Shown here: positions 1 to 6,938 of the stretch, piece by piece | Numbering within the stretch: the first letter of the stretch is position 1 | Layout of the letters: each line of letters begins with the position of its first letter | Source: Flavobacteriales bacterium | GTDB lineage: Bacteria; Bacteroidota; Bacteroidia; CAIKAF01 | DNA: 64,000 bases | Direction of reading: 5' to 3' | Assembly (NCBI GenBank): GCA_018401695.1 | Contig: JAGYKD010000002.1 | Span: 302,636-366,635, forward strand | Notes under the pieces: generated by a model | What the model was told of the DNA's origin: nothing | The model's database searches: none | Seen by the model: only the letters and a program-made list of their open reading frames with translations | Program-made: the position numbers and the translations under genes

Positions 1-126
1 TTTTTGGAGTAGGCTTTGGAGCTTTTTACGCTGCATGGATTTCATTAAGAAAAAACCGACGGCGAACCCTCCAACGGCAGTAATTATGCCGGTTGTGAGG
101 ATATATGTGATAGTTTGACTGTCCAT
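1..126 (-). CDS. rny: Ribonuclease Y, N-terminal 42 residues (cut by window edge)
   Basis: Reading the minus strand from an ATG at 126 gives an open frame to the window edge, starting MDSQTITYILTTG. It has one hydrophobic segment (about residues 6-27) followed at once by a basic stretch (KSMQRKK). A single N-terminal membrane anchor leading into a charged coiled coil is how RNase Y, the membrane-bound endoribonuclease that starts mRNA decay, begins. The position just downstream of zapA on the same strand is the common Bacteroidota arrangement. No KH or HD domain is visible because the gene is cut, so the name rests on the anchor and the neighbours. A TAAGTTTG box on the minus strand at 165-172 could be its own promoter. 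Confidence 0.6.
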   Translation of the reverse strand, partial: MDSQTITYILTTGIITAVGGFAVGFFLMKSMQRKKLQSLLQK

Positions 127-164
127 TGAAAACAAAGAATTAGGGCTGCGCTGCAACCAACAGA

Positions 165-172
165 CAAACTTA
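165..172 (-). promoter_or_regulatory. Candidate -7 box (TAAGTTTG) upstream of rny
   Basis: Read on the minus strand this is TAAGTTTG, which fits the Bacteroidota -7 consensus TAnnTTTG and lies about 40 nt before the rny ATG. No well-spaced -33 TTTG box is clear, so it is only a candidate. Confidence 0.35.
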
Positions 173-248
173 CGTTAAGGAAAGACAAAACAGAAATTCA
201 AGAGATATTTGGCGGATATTGAATCTTAAGTTTCTGTATTTTAAACGA

Positions 249-560
249 TTATAGGTTTCTATTGTCTAGGAAATGGCTTAAAAAGCGTTCCATTTCGGTA
301 ATTTGTTGGCCGAGGTTTTCGTGTTCTGTTTCGATGTCAAAGTTGGGTATGTCGCCGTTTTTAAACTTTTGGTTGGCCAGTTCGAGTGCTGCCATGGCAA
401 GTAAATCTTGCATATCTCTTACGGCGTATCTTTGTTCGTATTCCTTAATGCGTTGGTTTATGAAATTGGCAGCTTGGAGGAACAGGGGTTCTTGTTCCGG
501 TTTAACGTGCATAGGATAGACGCGGTTGCCAATTTCAAGTTTTATGGATTTAACGGACAT
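249..560 (-). CDS. zapA: Cell division protein ZapA
   Basis: A 103-residue protein with the ZapA layout: a short N-terminal beta-rich part (SIKLEIGNRVYPMHVKPEQE) and a helical coiled-coil C-terminal half (FINQRIKEYEQRYAVRDMQDLLAMAALELA). ZapA binds FtsZ at the division ring and promotes bundling of its filaments in the cytoplasm. The motif RDMQDLLAMAALELANQ is typical of Bacteroidota ZapA. It starts 3 nt after the stop of the upstream coiled-coil gene, so the two are co-transcribed, with rny downstream. The length is normal for the family. Confidence 0.9.
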   Translation of the reverse strand: MSVKSIKLEIGNRVYPMHVKPEQEPLFLQAANFINQRIKEYEQRYAVRDMQDLLAMAALELANQKFKNGDIPNFDIETEHENLGQQITEMERFLSHFLDNRNL

Positions 561-563
561 GAT

Positions 564-872
564 TTAGGTGAGGGATTTAAGTTGATAGAGGCATTGATCA
601 ATTTCGGCCTTTAATTCTTGAATTTTGGCTTTGAGCAAACTAAAGTCGTGCGTTTGGTCAGGGGTATTTGGGTTGTTTTGTTGCGCTTGATTCAGCAGGC
701 TGAGCCTGGATTCTAGCCAGTGGGAATTTTTTCTAAGGTTTTGAATTTCAATATCTTTAGTTTCTAAGGATTGAATCAGGGCCCTGTTTTCTTCTTCCAA
801 TTGCTGGTAGAGCAAAACCAATTTCTCCATTTTAGAGTGGAGACTAGTAAGGGTGGAGTTGTAGCTATGCAC
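564..872 (-). CDS. Small coiled-coil protein, ZapB-like, partner of ZapA
   Basis: This 102-residue protein has no signal peptide or membrane segment and is almost entirely predicted coiled coil (residues about 10-100; for example LYQQLEEENRALIQSLETKDIEIQNLRKN). The start used here is GTG at 872; an ATG at 830 (MEKLVLLYQQLEEEN) is an equally good start and would give 88 residues. Small coiled-coil proteins directly upstream of zapA are common in Bacteroidota and are thought to be ZapB-like division factors. That role is inferred from context, because coiled coils carry little family-specific signal. Confidence 0.6.
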   Translation of the reverse strand: MHSYNSTLTSLHSKMEKLVLLYQQLEEENRALIQSLETKDIEIQNLRKNSHWLESRLSLLNQAQQNNPNTPDQTHDFSLLKAKIQELKAEIDQCLYQLKSLT

Positions 873-1010
873 CTGTAAATCAAATGTTTTAACAATATTG
901 CCTCAAGTACAAAATTAACACATATTCAGCCTTTTCAAAGGCTTTTTGTGCCTATGTTGGAAATTTTTGTGGCATGCTATGCGTTGAATCGTGAAATTAG
1001 AGCTGTGTAT

Positions 1011-2642
1011 ATGATTCGACTGTTGTTGTTGCTTTCCTTTTTTCCGGTTCGGGGGCAAATTGTAAATCCCATGCCCATTGAATTGGTGCTTACCGGTTCT
1101 TTTTGCGAATTGAGGTCCAATCACTACCATACCGGGCTGGATTTTAGGACGCAGCAGCGCACAGGAATTCCCGTATTATCGGTGGAGCAGGGCTATGTTT
1201 CGAGAGTGGGGTGGAGTGCTGAAGGTTATGGAAGGGTGTTGTATGTGACGCATCCTAAACTTGGTTTGACTTCTGTTTATGCCCATTTGGAGTCTTTTTC
1301 GGCCGGTATAGAAGCCTATGTAGATAGTTTGCTGATGGCGGAATGTGCGTTTGAACTGGATCGCGAATTACCGAAAGGGTTGTTGTCTGTAGCCCGCGGG
1401 GAAGAAATTGGCAAAAGCGGCAATACCGGCAGTTCCACGGGTCCACATTTGCATTTTGAGCTGCGGAACAGTCAAACCGAACGTGCGCTAAACCCCTTGG
1501 ACTTTGGGCTAAAAATAGCGGATACTCGCCCCCCATTTTTTAAGCAAATAGGCATGGTTCGGCGGATGGAATCGGGCTTGGACAGTTTATGGGTACTCCA
1601 AAAAGTCAGCTCGGGGAATGGGTATCGGCCCTCCTATTTAGGGAATGCTAAGGCATATCCTGCCGGGCATTGGTCTGTTGTATTTGAGGCAGAGGATAGA
1701 GTCAATGGTTCGGGATTTAGGACGGATTTAAGGCGCATACGTTTGTTGGTGGATGATAGTTTGGTATTTGAATGGAAGGTAGATTCCATTGATTTTGAAG
1801 ATTCGAGGTATATCAATGCGCATTTGATGTACAAGCAAAGCCTAAAAGGTTTAAGGCTGCGCAGAACCTATCGGCTAGCCAACGATAGGGCAGGGTATTG
1901 GCAGGTACTTCCATTGGCCGGCTGGGCGGAAGTAAACAGCAAGAACCGGTCTTTCCGATTAGAAATAGAAGACGATGCAGGAAATAAAACCCGCACCGAT
2001 TGGGAGTTTGCGGCAAAAGCTGAAGCTCCAAGGCAAAAAGCTACTCTTTTTGTCCTGCCGGAAACCCCATTGGTATTGACTTCAGATGGAATCTCCTTGC
2101 AGGTGCATCCGGAACTTTTATATGGTCCTCAGCCTTTCAATTTACAGAAATTACCGGCCCCAGGTCCCTGCGGCTTGCCGCAATGGAACATTGGTGATGC
2201 CGGCTTCCCGGTCCATTCGGAGTATGTTTTTGCAGTGGATTCGAACTTTTTTGGTGAGGCTAAGAAGTTGCAGTTGCAAGGCTTAATTAATTACAAGGGT
2301 CGTTTCTATCCGGCAAAGGATACTTGGGTGGAAGGGGGCAAAATAATGGTTCGGACCAATGATCAAGGCGTGTTTAGTTTTTGTGAAGACCGTGTGGCAC
2401 CCCGTGTAGAAATTCTGAAAGCTGCTTACCCAAGGCTTGAGTTTAAGGTAATAGAAGAAGGAAAAGGAATGGACCGTTTGTCCGTGCGCCTTAATGGAAG
2501 GTGTTTGCCATGGCGATTGGAAAAAGCAGGTCGGTTTTGGGTCGATGTTCCCAAGGATATAGAAGCCCCATTTACCCTTTGTGTGGAAGGCGGGGACAAA
2601 GCCGGCCATCGTTTTTCGATAAGCCGACCGGTGTTCGAGTAG
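1011..2642 (+). CDS. Secreted M23 (LytM-type) zinc metallopeptidase
   Basis: A 543-residue envelope protein. The ATG at 1011 is preferred over upstream GTG codons because it begins a clear signal peptide (MIRLLLLLSFFPVRGQ). The peptidase domain follows directly: SNHYHTGLDF (H40, D44 as zinc ligands), YAHLESF (H92) and GPHLHFEL (H146, H148), all M23 motifs, so the active site looks complete. M23 enzymes cut peptide cross-links in peptidoglycan or act as activators when degenerate. The C-terminal 350 residues are beta-rich and unassigned, as in many Bacteroidota M23 proteins with Ig-like tails. It is transcribed divergently from the zapA pair. Confidence 0.85.
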   Translation: MIRLLLLLSFFPVRGQIVNPMPIELVLTGSFCELRSNHYHTGLDFRTQQRTGIPVLSVEQGYVSRVGWSAEGYGRVLYVTHPKLGLTSVYAHLESFSAGIEAYVDSLLMAECAFELDRELPKGLLSVARGEEIGKSGNTGSSTGPHLHFELRNSQTERALNPLDFGLKIADTRPPFFKQIGMVRRMESGLDSLWVLQKVSSGNGYRPSYLGNAKAYPAGHWSVVFEAEDRVNGSGFRTDLRRIRLLVDDSLVFEWKVDSIDFEDSRYINAHLMYKQSLKGLRLRRTYRLANDRAGYWQVLPLAGWAEVNSKNRSFRLEIEDDAGNKTRTDWEFAAKAEAPRQKATLFVLPETPLVLTSDGISLQVHPELLYGPQPFNLQKLPAPGPCGLPQWNIGDAGFPVHSEYVFAVDSNFFGEAKKLQLQGLINYKGRFYPAKDTWVEGGKIMVRTNDQGVFSFCEDRVAPRVEILKAAYPRLEFKVIEEGKGMDRLSVRLNGRCLPWRLEKAGRFWVDVPKDIEAPFTLCVEGGDKAGHRFSISRPVFE

Positions 2643-2738
2643 GAGCGAAGAATATTCTGAAAAAGTAGGCAAAGAGTGCCCTTGGCTCAAGCCTCGAAAT
2701 CGGTTTTGAATTTGGGCTTTGCTGCTTATCTTGCGGCT

Positions 2739-3590
2739 ATGAAGCTAGTGGAAATACATGCCGGATTATTTAAGTTAGATGGAGGAGCGATGTTTGGGGT
2801 GGTTCCCAAAAGCATTTGGTCGAAGTTGGTTCCTCCCGACCAAAGAAATCTTTGTACCTGGGCCATGAGGTTGTTGCTCATTGATACGGGGGACCGAAAA
2901 GTATTAGTGGATACCGGCATGGGCAACAAGCAATCGGAAAAGTTTTTTGGATATTATGAGCCCCATGGCCCAACCTTGGAAGATTCATTGCGGTCGGCTG
3001 GATATGGACTTGAGGATATTACGGATGTATTTTTAACCCACTTGCATTTTGACCATGTGGGAGGAGCCATTTCTAAAAGTCAAGATGGCGAAACTTTGTT
3101 GCCCACCTTCCCCAATGCCTTGTATTGGTCAAATGGAGCGCATTGGGACGCTGCACTTAGTCCAAATGCCAGAGAGCGAGCTTCTTTTTTAGAGGAGAAC
3201 ATCGTTCCCATTCAGCAATCCGGGCGATTGCGCTTATTGGATGGACCGGGGCAATGGATTCCCGGCATAGATGTAGAGTTTGTGTATGGGCATACCGAAG
3301 CACAAATGCTACCGGTGGTTAGCATGGAAGATGGAAAAAAGCTATATTATATGGCCGATTTATGTCCCTCGGTACATCATCTTAAGGCCTCTTATGTGAT
3401 TGGCTACGATATACGGCCTTTGGATACGATGGAAGAGCGCACCAGAATATTAGGGAAAGCGCACAAAGAGCAGGCGCTGGTGATGTTTGAGCACGGGGTA
3501 GATGTTGCAGCCTGTCGATTGGATTTAGACGGAAGGAACTACAGGTCTGCCGTAAATTTTTCGAGTCTTGAAGAGGCGTTAAGAGAATAA
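2739..3590 (+). CDS. Metallo-beta-lactamase-fold hydrolase
   Basis: A 283-residue cytoplasmic protein. The ATG at 2739 (MKLVEIHAGLFKLDGG) is preferred over an upstream GTG because the fold starts there. The metal motif HLHFDH (H101, H103, D105, H106) is intact; later ligands are GHTEAQM, the aspartate of YMADLCPS and EHGVDVA near the end. The sequence resembles MBL proteins of the quorum-quenching-lactonase / YtnP-like group, which hydrolyse small esters or lactones, but the substrate cannot be read from sequence. It follows the M23 gene by about 100 nt on the same strand and converges with the oxidoreductase downstream. Confidence 0.8.
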   Translation: MKLVEIHAGLFKLDGGAMFGVVPKSIWSKLVPPDQRNLCTWAMRLLLIDTGDRKVLVDTGMGNKQSEKFFGYYEPHGPTLEDSLRSAGYGLEDITDVFLTHLHFDHVGGAISKSQDGETLLPTFPNALYWSNGAHWDAALSPNARERASFLEENIVPIQQSGRLRLLDGPGQWIPGIDVEFVYGHTEAQMLPVVSMEDGKKLYYMADLCPSVHHLKASYVIGYDIRPLDTMEERTRILGKAHKEQALVMFEHGVDVAACRLDLDGRNYRSAVNFSSLEEALRE

Positions 3591-3600
3591 GACGATTTCT

Positions 3601-5226
3601 TTACTCAATTACGGTAGAAATGCCATTGGCCTTTAGTTGTTTTGAATATTTCTTAGAGGCATTTTCCAGGGCCATGTAACTAAGCAAGCTTTTGGAGCCG
3701 CCCATGATATCTATGGAAGTAAACACACCTCCTGTAAAAGCCCCGGCTACCCCTAAAACGGCGGCGTCGGTTCCGGTAAGATAAAGGTTTTTAACAGGAG
3801 TACGCACGTGGTTCCAAGGCTTTAGCAATCGGTCGGGAGTGGTGTGCATGCCATAGATATATCCCTTTTTGTGCATGGTAAAATGCTCGGTAGTTAGAGG
3901 GGTAGAGAGTTCCATAAAGTCTACCAAGTCCTTAAAGCCCGGGTATTTTTGTTCGATAAATTCCAGCATTCTTTCCGAAAGCATGGCTTTGAAATCGTCG
4001 TAATCTTCTCCTCTTTTTTTCCAGCGTTCGTTTTTCCATTTTTCGAAAATTTCGTAGCTGATAAAGGTTATGATTTCTCCGGTGTGGGCTTTTGCTTCGG
4101 GGTCCTTAAGGGAAGGGAAAGACAAGAAGGCCATCTTCATTCGGTCTTCGGCTACGGCGTCGAGGTCGGCAAACATGTAGTCGTGGTCGTACTCGTCAAA
4201 AATCCAATGGTTTTCTCCTTTAAAGCCCAGTTTTTCTGGAGACTCCTTAAATCCAATGTATAGGCAAAGGTGGGTAAGTCCATCGGGGTGTTTTTCTAAG
4301 TCTTGACTCAGCTCCGGTGCAATATGATTTGGCAACAATTTGCAGTAGGTATTGTAGGCTCCGGCACAAGAAACAATGATGGGTGCACGGTATTCAAAAG
4401 GAATTAAATCTTTTCCTTTTTTCTGGTGTCCTTGAACGCCAACGGCTTTTCCGTCTTCAATTAATACCTGATCTACTCTATGGTTTATTTTGATTTTTCC
4501 GCCGGTGGATTCGATAATGGGCTGAATGGCATCCAGAATAGTTTTTGAGGATCCTACCGGATAGTATCCGCCATTATAAAAGTGCCTTACAACCATAGCG
4601 TGGTTCGCAAAGGAGCTTTGCCCGGGTACCGCGCCGTAGTTTCCCCATTGGGAGCAAAGCAAGCCTTTAAGTTTTTGGCTTTTTATGTGTGCATCGAGGT
4701 AATCTTTGGTTGCCGTGGTGGCTAGTTTTTCTGCTTTACTAGAGGGTTTGGCAAAGGCTTTGAGGGCTTTAGGTAAGTGTTTGTAAATAATGTGCTTGCG
4801 GTACCAGTTGTCGGCACGTTCTACATCCACAAAATATTGATCAATGGCCTTGGCTTCCTCGGGAAACATATCCTTGACCTTTTGTTGAAAGGCATTTTTG
4901 TCGGAGGGAGCTTCAAAAGTAAAATCCGGGAAAACGAATTTGTCAAAGATATAGGGCATTTTTTTCCAACGCACCCCACCTTGTGTAACGAATTCGAACA
5001 ATCGCCGAAAGACGTGCCCTTCTTCAAGGTCGCCCACATAGTGAATGCCTACGTCCCACTTGTAGCCTTTTTCTCTTTTAAATGTGTGGGTGAAGCCTCC
5101 TGCAACATAATGTTGTTCAAGGAGTAATACCCTTTTTCCTTTTAGCTGGGTCAAGATGGAGGCTACGGTGAGACCTCCCATTCCTGAGCCAATAATAATT
5201 ACGTCGTACTGTTCCGCTTCTCTCAT
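3601..5226 (-). CDS. FAD-dependent oxidoreductase of the CrtI / retinol saturase family
   Basis: A 541-residue flavoprotein. The N-terminus has a dinucleotide-binding fold (YDVIIIGSGMGGLTVASIL), then EQHYVAGGFTHTF and DVGIHYVGD, as in all-trans-retinol 13,14-reductase and phytoene desaturase relatives. The C-terminus has the second FAD signature (NLYLTGTDAAVLGVAGAFTGG). Such enzymes reduce or desaturate isoprenoid or polyene chains using FAD. No phytoene synthase or other carotenoid gene is nearby, so a carotenoid role is not supported; the divergent neighbour is a lipid desaturase, which suggests a lipid or polyene substrate. It is transcribed divergently from the desaturase across a 206-nt gap. 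Confidence 0.8.
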   Translation of the reverse strand: MREAEQYDVIIIGSGMGGLTVASILTQLKGKRVLLLEQHYVAGGFTHTFKREKGYKWDVGIHYVGDLEEGHVFRRLFEFVTQGGVRWKKMPYIFDKFVFPDFTFEAPSDKNAFQQKVKDMFPEEAKAIDQYFVDVERADNWYRKHIIYKHLPKALKAFAKPSSKAEKLATTATKDYLDAHIKSQKLKGLLCSQWGNYGAVPGQSSFANHAMVVRHFYNGGYYPVGSSKTILDAIQPIIESTGGKIKINHRVDQVLIEDGKAVGVQGHQKKGKDLIPFEYRAPIIVSCAGAYNTYCKLLPNHIAPELSQDLEKHPDGLTHLCLYIGFKESPEKLGFKGENHWIFDEYDHDYMFADLDAVAEDRMKMAFLSFPSLKDPEAKAHTGEIITFISYEIFEKWKNERWKKRGEDYDDFKAMLSERMLEFIEQKYPGFKDLVDFMELSTPLTTEHFTMHKKGYIYGMHTTPDRLLKPWNHVRTPVKNLYLTGTDAAVLGVAGAFTGGVFTSIDIMGGSKSLLSYMALENASKKYSKQLKANGISTVIE

Positions 5227-5420
5227 TCGTTCAACAATAGTACAAGTATACTTATAATTCTTTCCCTGAGCTTTTGTAGGGAATGCTTTTGGTGCATTTT
5301 TGTTGGCAATTACCTAACAAAGGGTGAGATAATTTTGATTAAATCGATTTCAAAAAACTTTAGCAAGCTTGGTTTTGTTAAATGTGTAGGCTGTATTAAC
5401 GGCTTACATGACTGAATTAC

Positions 5421-5428
5421 TACCTTTG
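5421..5428 (+). promoter_or_regulatory. Candidate -7 box (TACCTTTG) almost touching the desaturase ATG
   Basis: TACCTTTG fits the Bacteroidota -7 box TAnnTTTG. It ends four bases before the ATG at 5433, so transcription from it would start at or just inside the start codon and give a leaderless message. The next in-frame ATG is about 70 codons further on, beyond the first histidine box, so a later start is unlikely. Confidence 0.4.
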
Positions 5429-5432
5429 TTTT

Positions 5433-6383
5433 ATGGCTTCTTCTGTTTTACGATACCGTGCAGATTTGCGGACTTTGGCCTTTGTTGCATTTTATTTCTT
5501 TCTGGCCGCAGTTACTTGGTTAAGGATTGATGATCCTTGGTATATAGTAGCCCCTTTGGTGGTTTTGAACTGTTTGTTTTCATTTTTTTGTGCCACCATC
5601 GTTCACAACACCATCCATTGCCCCATTTTTAGAAAGAAATGGATGAACAAAACCTTTCAAGTGATTTTGTCCTTTACTTACGGACATCCTGTAAGTGCCT
5701 ACGTACCGGGCCATAATTTTTCGCACCACAAGCATACCCAATCTGACAAAGACAACATTAGGACCACCAAGGCACGTTTTCGTTGGAACTTATTGAATCA
5801 ATTGCTCTTTTTCTATTTGATGAGCTTTGATATTCTTAAATCAGAAATGCGCTTTGTGCGTAAAATGAAGCAAGAAAAACCGGCTTGGTACAAGCAGTAT
5901 TTGTTTGAAAGTATCCTTCTAAATGGAGTACGTTTAGGTCTTTTGCTACTAGACTGGAGAGCCTTCTTGTTTGTGGTTCTTATTCCTCATCAATATGCTG
6001 CTTGGGGCATTGTAGGAACCAATTATTGGCAGCATGAGGGTTGCGACGAAAATCACCCATACAACCACAGTCGAAATTTTACAGGAAAGCTTCTGAATTG
6101 GTTTGCCTTCAATAACGGCTACCATGGTATGCACCACGAAAAACCGGGGATGCATTGGAGTTTACTTCCGGCAGCCCATAAAGTGCTCATTGAGCCTCAT
6201 ATTCACCCTAACCTAAACCGGGAAAGCCTTACCAAGTATTTGTGGCAAAGCTGTATTTGGCCCGGAAAGCGTGTAGATTATTTGGGCAGGCCTATTGTTT
6301 TGCCACCTAAGAAAAAAGACAAAGATTGGGTCGCTGATCTTCCTGTTCGGCAGCACGCTGATGCCCTAGGTGCCATTCAGTGA
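5433..6383 (+). CDS. Membrane-bound fatty acid desaturase
   Basis: A 316-residue integral membrane di-iron enzyme. Histidine clusters are at HNTIH (58-62), HNFSHHKH (94-101), H201 (NYWQHEG) and HGMHHEKPGMHW (231-242), the pattern of the FA_desaturase family. Hydrophobic stretches at about 15-55, 155-190 and around the second histidine cluster form the membrane part. The enzyme would insert a double bond, or a hydroxyl or keto group, into an acyl or lipid chain using O2 and a reduced electron donor. Regiochemistry cannot be inferred. The divergent arrangement with the FAD oxidoreductase suggests shared control or a common lipid or polyene pathway. Confidence 0.85.
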   Translation: MASSVLRYRADLRTLAFVAFYFFLAAVTWLRIDDPWYIVAPLVVLNCLFSFFCATIVHNTIHCPIFRKKWMNKTFQVILSFTYGHPVSAYVPGHNFSHHKHTQSDKDNIRTTKARFRWNLLNQLLFFYLMSFDILKSEMRFVRKMKQEKPAWYKQYLFESILLNGVRLGLLLLDWRAFLFVVLIPHQYAAWGIVGTNYWQHEGCDENHPYNHSRNFTGKLLNWFAFNNGYHGMHHEKPGMHWSLLPAAHKVLIEPHIHPNLNRESLTKYLWQSCIWPGKRVDYLGRPIVLPPKKKDKDWVADLPVRQHADALGAIQ

Positions 6384-6512
6384 TGTGGTGGCTTTAATGG
6401 GGAGTTCTTCGGTATTTTTCTTTGGAATCGACTAAAAAAAACTAGGCCTCACGAAATCGCCTATTGTCTTTATAATGATTAAGAGAAAAAGAAGGGCCAC
6501 GTTGGATCGAAA

Positions 6513-6938
6513 CTAGGCTCTGTAGTCTGGTATTTTGTACTTTTTTTTCATGCTTTTAGGCTTAATTAATCGAAGTAGGGATTGGCCGGTAACCAACCCA
6601 AACGTGTTCATTAGCCCACCCAAAAGCGCTGATCCAAAAAGAAAACCGAAGCCATGCCCGGGAAGCCCCATGCTTTGGTCTAGGGCAATAAAAAAGTCAA
6701 GCCCTTTGGATTGAATCCAAAGCATAGCGGGGAGTAACCATAATAGAGCCCCACTAAGCAAACCAGCCAAGAGAATCCCCAGCCAAGAAATCCGCAAAAG
6801 CATGCCTGCAACGCATGCGCAAGGATAAGCCACCCACCATATTCCGGAAACTTTGGTAAGCATGGCAGAGGAAAGGGTAACAAGAGCAAGAAGAAAAACC
6901 CACTTAATCAGGGCGAGGAAAGGGGTGCGCATTTCCAA
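6513..6938 (-). CDS. Small integral membrane protein, last gene of the acylase/ABC operon
   Basis: A 141-residue protein with about four hydrophobic segments (roughly residues 8-30, 32-48, 52-75 and 95-120) and a basic C-terminal tail (KPKSMKKKYKIPDYRA). I do not recognise the family. Its start overlaps the end of the acylase gene by about 31 nt (an alternative start two codons later, at 6932, changes little), so it is translated as part of that operon. A role with the acylase or the permeases is inference from position only. Confidence 0.6.
   Translation of the reverse strand: MEMRTPFLALIKWVFLLALVTLSSAMLTKVSGIWWVAYPCACVAGMLLRISWLGILLAGLLSGALLWLLPAMLWIQSKGLDFFIALDQSMGLPGHGFGFLFGSALLGGLMNTFGLVTGQSLLRLIKPKSMKKKYKIPDYRA

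Noticed and set aside
127-248. Possible 6S RNA in the zapA-rny gap
   Set aside because: In many bacteria 6S RNA lies near zapA, but this 122-nt gap is short and I see no long rod-like pairing, so I do not call it.
948-1010. Upstream GTG start extending the M23 peptidase
   Set aside because: The extension precedes a clean signal peptide beginning at the ATG at 1011 and has no family similarity.
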